From the NCBI GenBank assembly GCA_030824835.1, contig JAPJRA010000318.1, positions 1 through 5,332 of the forward strand: a stretch of DNA of 5,332 nucleotides, written 5' to 3'. The position numbers and the translations under genes were made by a program. Numbering within the stretch: position 1 is the stretch's first letter; each line of letters opens with the position of its first letter. The notes under the pieces were generated by a model. The model was not told the origin of the DNA. It did not search any database and was given only the letters and a program-made list of their open reading frames with translations. Of the stretch, positions 1 through 5,332 are shown in pieces. This DNA is from Geminicoccaceae bacterium. Its GTDB lineage: Bacteria > Pseudomonadota > Alphaproteobacteria > Geminicoccales > Geminicoccaceae.

Positions 1-1042
1 GGTGAGCGGGGTTCGCGGCATCGCGGCCGGTGATGGCGGCGCGGCTGCCGATCTGCACGCGATTGTCGGGCAGCATCCGATAGTAATGCCTGAGCGTGCG
101 CGTGTCGGTCAGGGGCGAGAGCACCTGCGCGCCGACCTCGGCCAGTTCGGCATCGGTCAGCACGCGGGTGACGATGCTGTTCGACATGATCGGCAGAAGC
201 CGGTCACGCAGCCGCGCATGCAGGCCGCGTGGCGCATAGCCGGCCGTTGCCACGGCGACCTTCTTCGCCCGCACGGTCCCGCCGGGTGTGCGCAGGTGGT
301 GCACCCCGCCCCGGTAGTCCCAGCCGTCCACGGGGCTGTCGACATGGACGCGGGCGCCATTCTCGCGCGCGACCCGGCAATAGCCGAACGCCAGCCTGGC
401 CGCATGGACGCCGACGCCGTCGGGTTCATACATCCCGCCCTGTGCTTCCTGGTCCCGGACGACCCGCTCATGCACCTCGGCACGGCTCATCATCCGGGCG
501 CCATAGCCGAACTTGTCGCGCAGCAGCGCCGCCTCTTGCCCCAGCCCCGGCACGACCGAGGCCTTGTGCGCGATATAGTAGTGGCCGCCGTCCTGCGGAT
601 CGCAGTCGATGGCGTGGTCGCGGATCTGCGCGCGCCAGTAGTCGAACGCCTCCAGCATCTCGCGGTGCAGGCCGCGGGCCACGTCAAGGCCCCAGCGTTC
701 GATCCACTGGCTGCGCTTGAGCCGCCCGGCCGAGAACTGCGCCTGCCCGCCGTTGCGGGTCGAGCAGCCATAGGCGGTGCCGTGGGCTTCCAGCACGACG
801 GTTTCCACGCCGAGATCGCGGGTCAGCGCCATCGCGCAGTTCAGCCCCGTGTACCCCGACCCGATCACCGCGCATTCCACGTCGAAATCGCCGGTCACGG
901 GACCGTCGTCCTCGGGCGGCGCGCCGGCGGTGCCGATCCAGTAGGTCGGGGCATAGTCGCTGCCCCGGCCGACCGTCCTGGCGGTCAACGGGTCGTACAG
1001 CGGATCATACCTGCTACTGCCGCGCTTGGGTGTCTGCAGCAT
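1..1042 (-). CDS. tauY: FAD-dependent oxidoreductase, DAO family; probable taurine dehydrogenase large subunit (3' end outside the window)
   Basis: Reading leftwards from the ATG at 1042 gives 347 residues with no stop before the window edge; the last ~100 residues of a usual ~450-residue family member are missing. Residues 55-86 form the FAD-binding Rossmann unit: the GSGYTG loop at 61-66 and the acidic E85 that normally contacts the adenosine ribose. TRNGGQ at 95-100 is the RNGGQ-type motif of the DAO/gamma-glutamylputrescine-oxidase group. A second nucleotide-contact stretch (VAVATAGYAP) lies near 262-271, and an LRHYYRMLPDNR segment typical of the family near 317-328. About 50 residues precede the Rossmann fold. 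There is no signal peptide, so it should be cytoplasmic. The upstream gene's stop is only 12 bases before the ATG, and a GTGAGGA ribosome site overlaps that stop. Family membership is clear. The taurine role (oxidative deamination to sulfoacetaldehyde with TauX) is inferred from the neighbours; a polyamine or D-amino-acid oxidase is the main alternative. Confidence 0.85.
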   Translation of the reverse strand, partial: MLQTPKRGSSRYDPLYDPLTARTVGRGSDYAPTYWIGTAGAPPEDDGPVTGDFDVECAVIGSGYTGLNCAMALTRDLGVETVVLEAHGTAYGCSTRNGGQAQFSAGRLKRSQWIERWGLDVARGLHREMLEAFDYWRAQIRDHAIDCDPQDGGHYYIAHKASVVPGLGQEAALLRDKFGYGARMMSRAEVHERVVRDQEAQGGMYEPDGVGVHAARLAFGYCRVARENGARVHVDSPVDGWDYRGGVHHLRTPGGTVRAKKVAVATAGYAPRGLHARLRDRLLPIMSNSIVTRVLTDAELAEVGAQVLSPLTDTRTLRHYYRMLPDNRVQIGSRAAITGRDAANPAH

Positions 1043-1054
1043 AGTCCCAGGTCC

Positions 1055-1474
1055 TCACTCGGTGCCAGCGGGGGCCGAGCCGGCGGCGGCAACCGGGGGT
1101 CGCTGCTTGCGGATGGCCTGCTTTTCGACGATTCGGCCGTCCCTGATGCGGAACAGGTCTGCGCCCTGCACCTCGGTCCGGGTGCCGTCGGGATTGGTGG
1201 CGCGGAAGGTCCACTGGCTGACGCCGCGGGTGCCGTCCTCGGACATGAAATGCTCGTGGTCGGCCCATTGCACGTCGGGCATCGCGGTCCAGACGCCCTG
1301 GAACGCCTTGGCAATCGCATCGCGGCCTTCGATCCGGTTACCGTATTCGTTGTCGCCGGCGACGGTGTAGAACACGCAGTCATCCGCGAAATGGGTCATC
1401 ACGCCTTCGATGTCGTGGCGGTTGAAGGCGTCGAAGGTGGCCTTCAGGTCGTTGGCGGTCAGTGTCCTGGTCAT
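1055..1474 (-). CDS. tauX: SnoaL/NTF2-fold small protein; probable taurine dehydrogenase small subunit
   Basis: This 139-residue protein has the length and pattern of the SnoaL-like/NTF2 fold. An N-terminal helix reads AFNRHDIEGVMTHFADDCVFY (about 16-36), followed by an IEGRDAIAKAF helix (48-58). A C-terminal strand pair ends in GADLFRIRDGRIVEKQ (104-119), the usual DLFRxxDGKIxE hallmark. The final 15 residues are Ala/Pro-rich and probably disordered. There is no signal peptide. The ATG overlaps the TGA of the upstream usp gene (ATGA), so translation is probably coupled; GAAAGG sits 8 bases before the start. Many SnoaL-fold proteins are cyclases, isomerases or accessory subunits. Here the FAD oxidoreductase gene starts 12 bases downstream, matching the TauX-TauY two-subunit taurine dehydrogenase as I recall it. 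The fold is well supported; the tauX name is inferred from gene order. Confidence 0.82.
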   Translation of the reverse strand: MTRTLTANDLKATFDAFNRHDIEGVMTHFADDCVFYTVAGDNEYGNRIEGRDAIAKAFQGVWTAMPDVQWADHEHFMSEDGTRGVSQWTFRATNPDGTRTEVQGADLFRIRDGRIVEKQAIRKQRPPVAAAGSAPAGTE

Positions 1475-1986
1475 CGGTTCGGCCTTTCGGAAGCTTCAGG
1501 ATAGGGAATGATGAGGGTCGGGATGCGCGAGCGGCGCATCACGCGCTTGGCCACGGTCCCGAGGAAGGTCTGCGAGAAGCCATGTTCGTGGCTTCCCATC
1601 AGGATCATGTCGGCGCCCAGGCTGATCGACCGCTGCAGGATCACCTCGGCCGGCTGGCCCTCGATGATCTCGATGTCGGCGATCCGGTCGCGGCGGGCGG
1701 CCTTGGTCGGATCCGCCTCCTCCCAGAAGGCCCGCTGCCGTTCCGCCATCACGTCCCGCGCGGTCTTGAGCCGGCTTCCGACGGCGGCCTCCAGCATGCC
1801 TGCGTCGGTCACGTAGGCCCGCAGCGTGATGCGCGCGTCCTCGGAAAGCGGACGCAGCGCGTGCAGCACATGCACCCTTGCGTCCAGGGCTTCGGCCATC
1901 CGCACCGCATACCGCAGCGCGTAGATCGAGCCTTCCGAAAGATCGGTGGCGTAGAGCAGCGTCCTGATCGGGTTGATCGGGATCAT
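1471..1986 (-). CDS. Universal stress protein (UspA superfamily), TRAP-operon type
   Basis: The 171-residue product is a single Usp domain. It opens with the beta-1 strand and ATDLSEGS (13-20), whose Asp15 normally contacts the adenine ring. It ends with the nucleotide loop GSHEHG (131-136), then FLGT (141-144) and the helix/strand VAKRVMRRSRIPTLIIP. The loop departs from the textbook G-2X-G-9X-G(S/T): the second Gly is Glu134 and the stretch is one residue shorter, as in UspF-like loops. The first and last glycines remain, so ATP binding is possible but unproven. GGAGG lies 5 bases before the ATG. The gene starts 12 bases after the permease stop and overlaps the next gene by 4 bases. Usp genes often accompany TRAP transporters; TeaD with the ectoine system TeaABC is the known case, where it modulates transport. 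A similar cytoplasmic regulatory role is inferred here. Confidence 0.92.
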   Translation of the reverse strand: MIPINPIRTLLYATDLSEGSIYALRYAVRMAEALDARVHVLHALRPLSEDARITLRAYVTDAGMLEAAVGSRLKTARDVMAERQRAFWEEADPTKAARRDRIADIEIIEGQPAEVILQRSISLGADMILMGSHEHGFSQTFLGTVAKRVMRRSRIPTLIIPYPEASERPNR

Positions 1987-1998
1987 CGGAACCTCCGG

Positions 1999-3339
1999 TC
2001 AGTAGCCCATGACCCGCGGGAGCCACAGCGATATCGCGGGAACAGCGGCGATCACGGCGATCGCGACGACCAGCGCCGCGATGAAGGGCAGCGCGCGATA
2101 GGCGATCTTCTCGATGTCGATCTTCGAGATCCCCGACGAGATGAACAGGTTCTCGCCCAGGGGCGGGGTGACGAAGCCGACGGACAGCGAGCAGATCATG
2201 ACGATGCCGAAGTGGATCGGGTCGATGCCGACGCCGTAGGCGACGGGCAGCATCACCGGCACCAGGATCATGATCGCCGCCAGCGTCTCCATGAACATGC
2301 CGACGATCAGCAGGAAGCCGATCATGATGGCCCAGATCGCCGCCTTGTTCTGGGTGAAGGACAGCATGCCGTCGGCTAGCTGCGCGGGGATCTGGTTTTC
2401 CACCAGGATGCGGCCGAACAGCGTCGCGGTGAACAGGACCAGAAGGACGCGTCCGGTCAGCCAGGTCGTCGCCTCGAGCGCCACGAATATCTCTTTCAGG
2501 TTGATCTCGCGGTAGATCACGATGCCGACGAGCAGCGTGTAGAAGATCGCCACGATCGCGGCTTCGGTGGGCGTGAAGAACCCGCCGTAGATCCCGCCCA
2601 GGATGACCAGCGGCGCGAGGATCGACCAGAAGCCACGGTAGAGTGCCGTGCCGATCCGGGACAGCGACAGCGGTTCGGCCCCGCCGTGATAGCCGAGGCG
2701 CTTGGCTCGGATGTAGTTGGCGATCAGCAGCGATCCGGCCATCAGGAAGCCCGGCAGGAAGCCTGCGATGAACAGTTTCGAAATCGAGACCGTCTGGAAC
2801 TGTCCGAACCGCTCGATCGCTTCCGGCGGGGCGGCAAGGCCCATCGCCGAGATCCCGAAGATGACCATCGGGATCGACGGCGGAATGACGATACCAAGGC
2901 CCCCCGCAGAGGCGGTGACGGACGCGGCATAGGAACGGTCGTAGCCTGCGCGGGCCATGGCCGGGATCATCAGCATCCCCACGGCGGCGGTGGTCGCCGG
3001 GCCCGAGCCGGAGATCGCGCCGAAGAATACGCAGGCAAGGATCGTTGCGGCCGAGATGCCGCCGGTGAAGGGTCCCGCCAGGCTTTCCGCGACATTGATG
3101 AGCCGCCGCGAGATGCCCGCGGCCTCCATCAGCGCGCCGGCGAGAATGAAGCTCGGCAGCGCCATCAGCGGGAACGAGCCGACCGACGACCAGGCGATCT
3201 GGACCATCTTGATCGGGTTGTCGCCCAGGTACCACATCGCGGCCAGCGCCGAGACGCCGAGCGCCACCGAGATCGGCGCCCCGATCGCCAGAAGCCCGGC
3301 CAGTGACCCGAACAGCACGGGGACAAGCGCGTTTTCCAT
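1999..3339 (-). CDS. tauM: TRAP transporter large permease, DctM family (probable taurine TRAP)
   Basis: This 446-residue inner-membrane protein is the ion-coupled transport subunit of a TRAP system. It is strongly hydrophobic throughout, with about a dozen membrane segments. DctM signatures appear in order: LPSFILAG (61-68), SGSGPATTAAVG (110-121), PPSIPMVIFG (153-162), FTPTEAA (255-261), FMET (349-352) and TPPLGENLF (391-399). The two repeated halves, each with a Pro-rich re-entrant region, are visible at 153-162 and 391-399. A hydrophilic stretch at about 165-183 (AAPPEAIERFGQ) seems longer than the short loop usual before the SISKLFIAGFLPG segment. The ATG overlaps the stop of the small-subunit gene by one base (TGATG), so the two membrane subunits are probably translationally coupled. 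The usp gene follows after 12 bases. The family call is near certain; the substrate is inferred from context. Confidence 0.96.
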   Translation of the reverse strand: MENALVPVLFGSLAGLLAIGAPISVALGVSALAAMWYLGDNPIKMVQIAWSSVGSFPLMALPSFILAGALMEAAGISRRLINVAESLAGPFTGGISAATILACVFFGAISGSGPATTAAVGMLMIPAMARAGYDRSYAASVTASAGGLGIVIPPSIPMVIFGISAMGLAAPPEAIERFGQFQTVSISKLFIAGFLPGFLMAGSLLIANYIRAKRLGYHGGAEPLSLSRIGTALYRGFWSILAPLVILGGIYGGFFTPTEAAIVAIFYTLLVGIVIYREINLKEIFVALEATTWLTGRVLLVLFTATLFGRILVENQIPAQLADGMLSFTQNKAAIWAIMIGFLLIVGMFMETLAAIMILVPVMLPVAYGVGIDPIHFGIVMICSLSVGFVTPPLGENLFISSGISKIDIEKIAYRALPFIAALVVAIAVIAAVPAISLWLPRVMGY

Positions 3340-3884
3340 CAGATTTTCCCCGCGTTCGGCGCTTGCTGCCCGGCCAGATCCAGTTCGATGTCGACTTCGT
3401 CGGGGTCACGCGGATCGACGCCCAGCACGAGCTTCATGTAGTTCACCTGGAGGATGCGGAAGGTCATCAGCGCGAAGCCGATCGGCAGCGGCGCCATGAC
3501 CCACTTCATCTGCCAGCCCAGCGTCTGCGCCTTCACGAAGGGCTTGAGCGAGCCGACATACTTGATCGCGTAGTAGATGAAGATGACGTTGAAGATCACC
3601 CAGAACAGGTCGCCGAGCGCCTCGACGATCCGGCCGGTCTGGCGGGGCATCATCTTGATGTGGAAGGTGACCCGGTTGTGCGCGCCCATCCGCGCGGCGT
3701 AGCTCGCCCCGAAATAGGCGAACCAGACAAACAGGATAACCGAGAATTCCTCGATCCAGGTGATCGAGGTGCCGAACACCTGCCGGGCCGCGATCTGCGC
3801 GAACAGCAGCGTCACGAAAACCGCAAGCAGGGTGCGGCAGATGTAGCTTTCGATCATGTCCAGGTGACGCCAGACGGTCGCCAT
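3339..3884 (-). CDS. tauL: TRAP transporter small permease, DctQ family (probable taurine TRAP)
   Basis: The 181-residue integral membrane protein is the small subunit that partners the DctM permease. Four hydrophobic helices are visible at roughly 16-33, 47-66, 91-110 and 129-148. The family hallmark RQVFGTSITWIEEFS sits at 34-48, with the conserved W-x-EE between helices 1 and 2. The C-terminal ~25 residues (from about 157) are acidic and cytosolic-looking. A clear GGAGG lies 7 bases before the ATG. The gene follows the binding-protein gene after 81 bases that contain a GC hairpin, and ends inside TGATG, shared with the large-permease start. Length and topology are normal for DctQ. The taurine assignment comes only from the cluster. 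Confidence 0.94.
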   Translation of the reverse strand: MATVWRHLDMIESYICRTLLAVFVTLLFAQIAARQVFGTSITWIEEFSVILFVWFAYFGASYAARMGAHNRVTFHIKMMPRQTGRIVEALGDLFWVIFNVIFIYYAIKYVGSLKPFVKAQTLGWQMKWVMAPLPIGFALMTFRILQVNYMKLVLGVDPRDPDEVDIELDLAGQQAPNAGKI

Positions 3885-3924
3885 GATCCAGCCTCCGAAA
3901 AGGGTGCGGGGGAACGAGAGGAGG

Positions 3925-3944
3925 CGGGCGCGCGCAGGCGCCCG
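3925..3944 (-). promoter_or_regulatory. GC-rich hairpin between the binding-protein and DctQ genes
   Basis: CGGGCGC (3925-3931) and GCGCCCG (3938-3944) form a perfect 7-bp all-GC stem with a 6-base loop. It lies 22 bases after the tauK stop and 40 bases before the tauL start. No T-run follows on the minus strand, so it is not a standard intrinsic terminator. In operons where the binding protein is needed in excess, such hairpins can protect the upstream mRNA or thin out readthrough; that role is inferred here. Confidence 0.5.
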
Positions 3945-3965
3945 TCAGGGCACAGGTCCGGCGCC

Positions 3966-4975
3966 TTACGGTGCCGGTTCGCGGCCCAGGGCGGTCAGCG
4001 CGTGATCCACCATCTCCTTGCCGCCGACGCTGTCGTAGAACTTCGGCCAGACGGTGCCCGTGGCCAGGTCCATGAACTCCCTTTCCCCATCGGCGGGATC
4101 GGAGATCTCCATTCCGCGGCCGACCAGATCCTCGCGGATCCTGGCCTCCTCGTCCCTCAGGAACTGCGCCGAGAACTGGGTCGCCTCCTCGCCCGCGGCG
4201 GTCACGGCCTGCTGCTGTTCCGGCGTCATCGACTGATAGAGCGTTCCGAGATGATCAGCGGCTCGATCGAGAAGATGTGGCGCAGGTTCGTGACGTGGTT
4301 CTGAACCTCGTAGAACTTCATCGCGTTGATGGTCATGTACGGGTTGTCCTGCCCGTCCACGACCTTCTGCTGCAGTGCCGCAAAGGTTTCCGTCCAGGCC
4401 ATCGGCGTGGGATTGATGCCCCAGGCCTTGTAGGTGTCGATCATGATCTCGTTCTTGGGAACGCGGATCACCAGGCCTTGCAGGTCGGCGACGGTCGTCA
4501 CCGGCTTCTTCGAGTTGGTCAGCACGCGGAAGCCCGAGTAGGCCCAGCCGATGATCCGCACGCCGGCGTCCTCGATCGTCTGCTCGACCATCTGCTGTCC
4601 GATCTCGCCCTGCGTCAGCTTCTCGGCATCCTCGAGCGACAGGATGACATAGGGCAGCGTCAGCGTGCCCACGGTGGGCGAGAACGGGGTGATGTTGTTG
4701 ATTGCCAGGATCGAGAAATCCAGCGTTCCTGTCGCGGCGGCCGTGACGGTGTCCTGCTCGTCCCCGAGCTGGCCGTTCAGGAACAGCTTGCCCGTATCCT
4801 GACCGCCCGAGTGCTTTTCAAGCGCAGAGATGAAGGCTTTTCCAAGGGCTTCCTGAGTCCCGCCGGCGCCGTCGCCTACCGCGATCCGGTATTCCTTCGC
4901 GCCTGCGGTGACTGCCATGGCGGCCAGCAGGGCGGCGGCAGCGACCCCAGTCCGCATCAGACGAAAGCTCATCAT
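3966..4975 (-). pseudogene. tauK: TRAP transporter periplasmic solute-binding protein, DctP family, split by a frameshift (probable taurine-binding protein)
   Basis: Two reading frames together make one DctP protein. The 5' part starts at the ATG at 4975 (an ATGATG pair, GGAGG 7 bases upstream) and runs 249 residues to a TGA at 4226-4228. The 3' part continues in another frame to the TAA at 3966-3968. Restoring one base near 4241-4243 gives IISERLYQSMTPEQQQAV, a normal DctP join, and about 336 residues, a usual length. Residues 1-26 are a Sec signal peptide, with AGA before the likely cleavage site and no lipobox. Family features include GFRVLTNSKKP (148-157), the carboxylate/sulfonate-clamping Arg171 in IRVPKN, PMAWTETFAALQQ and VVDGQDNPYMTI (206-215). 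As written, about 91 C-terminal residues are lost, including the long C-terminal helices, so the product is probably inactive. It is either a real mutation or a sequencing/assembly error. The substrate name rests on the cluster. Confidence 0.88.
4239..4246 (-). other. Frameshift site in the binding-protein gene (one base apparently missing)
   Basis: On the minus strand GAA CGC TCT ATC stays in the 5' frame and soon reaches TGA. Reading CTC TAT CAG TCG ATG from 4241 enters the 3' frame, which encodes the expected LYQSMTPEQQ. One extra C (CGCCTC instead of CGCTC) makes the reading frame continuous. No slippery heptamer of the X XXY YYZ kind is present, so programmed slippage is unlikely. Confidence 0.85.
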
Positions 4976-5000
4976 TCGGTATCCTCCCAGATGTCCCGTA

Positions 5001-5026
5001 GCGTCCGGCTTTCCTCCCCAGGACGC
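5001..5026 (-). promoter_or_regulatory. Possible leader hairpin in the 5' region of the binding-protein gene
   Basis: GCGTCC (5001-5006) and GGACGC (5021-5026) are perfect 6-bp arms around 14 bases, 25 bp before the tauK ATG. On the minus strand the loop carries GGGGAGGAAAG, a Shine-Dalgarno-like run with no start codon at a usable distance. The real GGAGG at 4987-4983 lies outside the stem. It may be an mRNA leader structure or chance. Confidence 0.3.
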
Positions 5027-5036
5027 GGTTGCGACA

Positions 5037-5066
5037 TTGCACCGCGAGGCCAAGACCTGATATGTC
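5037..5066 (+). promoter_or_regulatory. Possible promoter of the regulator gene
   Basis: TTGCAC (5037-5042) as -35 and TATGTC (5061-5066) as -10, 18 bp apart, would start transcription some 25-30 bases before the ATG at 5102. The -10 falls inside the CTGGAC repeat region, as expected if the regulator represses its own gene. The match to consensus is weak. Confidence 0.3.
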
Positions 5067-5075
5067 CAGATCAGG
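5056..5075. repeat. Inverted repeat CCTGAT-N8-ATCAGG in the divergent spacer
   Basis: CCTGAT at 5056-5061 and ATCAGG at 5070-5075 are perfect 6-bp arms around 8 bases. The right half overlaps the distal CTGGAC repeat. It could be part of the regulator's operator, a site for a second dimeric protein, or chance. Confidence 0.4.
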
Positions 5076-5091
5076 CTATCTATAGGTCCAG
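5058..5091 (-). promoter_or_regulatory. Candidate TauR operator: two CTGGACnTAT direct repeats
   Basis: Read on the minus strand, CTGGACCTAT (5091-5082) and CTGGACATAT (5069-5060) match at 9 of 10 bases and are exactly 22 bp apart, about two helical turns. MocR-type regulators commonly bind paired direct repeats. The CTGGAC core resembles the repeats I recall for Rhodobacter capsulatus TauR. The pair lies 10 bp upstream of the regulator start and about 85-115 bp upstream of the binding-protein start. That placement suits activation of the transporter operon together with autorepression. No convincing -35/-10 pair for the minus-strand operon is visible; a weak TTGGCC lies at 5053-5048. Confidence 0.6.
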
Positions 5092-5101
5092 GGCGCCGCG
5101 C

Positions 5102-5332
5102 ATGAACACAGCCCAGGGCTGGCAGCCTTCGATCCCCCCGGAAGCGATTTTCCTGCGCGGCGGATCCGGCCAGACGCTTCAGGCAAGGCTGATTGCAGGG
5201 ATCGTCGAGCACCTGCTGGCGAACCGCATCCCCCCTGGCACCCGACTGCCAAGCACGCGAGCATTGGCCGAAGCATTGGGGCTGTCGCGCATGACGGTGA
5301 CGCTCGTCTACCAGGAGCTCGCGTCGCGTGGC
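5102..5332 (+). CDS. tauR: MocR-family (GntR-type) transcriptional regulator, 5' part only; probable TauR
   Basis: The first 77 residues are present and run off the right edge. They form a GntR winged helix-turn-helix: QARLIAGIVEHLLANRIPPGTRLPSTRALAEALGLSRMTVTLVYQEL (about 27-73), with the diagnostic PPGTRLPSTRALAEALG and the recognition helix SRMTVTLVYQEL. PSTRxLAxxLGxSRxTV with an N-terminal preface of about 25 residues favours the MocR branch, in which a PLP-binding aminotransferase-like domain follows; that domain would lie outside the window and is not seen. The ribosome site is weak (AGGG, 9 bases before the ATG), and no better start lies in frame upstream. The gene is divergent from the transporter operon across 126 bp. 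TauR proteins are MocR regulators activating taurine genes. The direct repeats just upstream support that identity, but the effector domain is needed to confirm it. Confidence 0.85.
   Translation, partial: MNTAQGWQPSIPPEAIFLRGGSGQTLQARLIAGIVEHLLANRIPPGTRLPSTRALAEALGLSRMTVTLVYQELASRG

Noticed and set aside
2..1504. A 500-codon open frame on the + strand
   Set aside because: It lies antisense to the flavoprotein and SnoaL genes, has low-complexity G/A/H/R/D-rich composition with no recognisable domain, and is an expected by-product of GC-rich third codon positions.
1496..3409. A 637-codon open frame on the minus strand in a frame different from dctM and usp
   Set aside because: Its translation is Arg/Asp/Gly-rich with no fold, and it covers two clear genes with strong family motifs and ribosome sites.
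3925..3944. Intrinsic terminator after the binding-protein gene
   Set aside because: A stem is present but no T-run follows on the transcribed strand, and the downstream genes belong to the same transporter.
4235..4250. Programmed ribosomal frameshifting in the binding-protein gene
   Set aside because: No slippery heptamer or nearby strong downstream structure was seen, and DctP genes are not known to use it; mutation or sequence error is simpler.
1462..4304. Long + strand frames at 1462-2379, 2686-3306 and 3303-4304
   Set aside because: All are antisense to the TRAP and usp genes and give His/Asp/Arg-rich translations typical of mirror frames in high-GC DNA.
1471..4975. Ectoine uptake operon (TeaABCD-like), since a Usp follows the TRAP genes
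   Set aside because: The attached SnoaL plus DAO genes, the MocR regulator and the CTGGAC repeats fit taurine better; no ectoine-degradation genes are in view.
4226..5212. Starting the binding protein upstream of 4975 (open frame reaches 5212)
   Set aside because: The extra residues precede a clear Sec signal peptide and would run across the operator region; the ATG at 4975 has a good GGAGG.
1..5332. Defence system, mobile element or CRISPR array
   Set aside because: No transposase, integrase, nuclease, spaced repeats or composition break was found; every gene fits one transport and catabolic operon.

Overview
High-GC DNA with dense, overlapping genes, typical of an alphaproteobacterium and most likely Rhodobacterales (the Rhodobacter/Paracoccus/Roseobacter side). 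That placement is inferred from composition, protein style and gene order; no database search was possible.

The window looks like a taurine uptake and oxidation cluster. On the right edge a MocR/GntR-type regulator (tauR-like, 5102 to the end, + strand, 3' part missing) is divergent from a minus-strand operon. In transcription order that operon holds a periplasmic TRAP solute-binding protein (tauK-like, frameshifted), the small TRAP membrane subunit (tauL-like), the large TRAP permease (tauM-like), a universal stress protein, a small SnoaL/NTF2-fold protein (tauX-like) and a FAD-dependent DAO-family oxidoreductase (tauY-like), cut by the left edge. No single gene proves taurine as the substrate. 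The call rests on this combination, which matches the tauR-tauKLM-(usp)-tauXY arrangement I recall from Paracoccus and Rhodobacter, and on CTGGAC direct repeats beside the regulator of the kind reported for Rhodobacter capsulatus TauR.

Proposed working: the binding protein captures the substrate in the periplasm and hands it to the membrane pair, which imports it using an ion gradient. The TauX/TauY pair would then oxidatively deaminate taurine to sulfoacetaldehyde. The enzymes that process sulfoacetaldehyde (Xsc, Pta) would be expected beyond the left edge. The regulator would sense the substrate or a metabolite and drive the operon from the 126-bp divergent spacer.

Two things stand out. 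The binding-protein gene carries what looks like a one-base deletion near 4241-4243, which removes about 90 C-terminal residues; everything else seems intact, so this is either a recent lesion or a sequence error. The spacer holds two near-identical CTGGACnTAT repeats exactly 22 bp apart, a strong operator candidate. A GC hairpin lies between the binding-protein and membrane genes. There are no RNA genes, CRISPR arrays, insertion sequences or gene-free stretches over 300 bases. I do not see a previously undescribed system; this is an accessory catabolic operon of a recognisable type.
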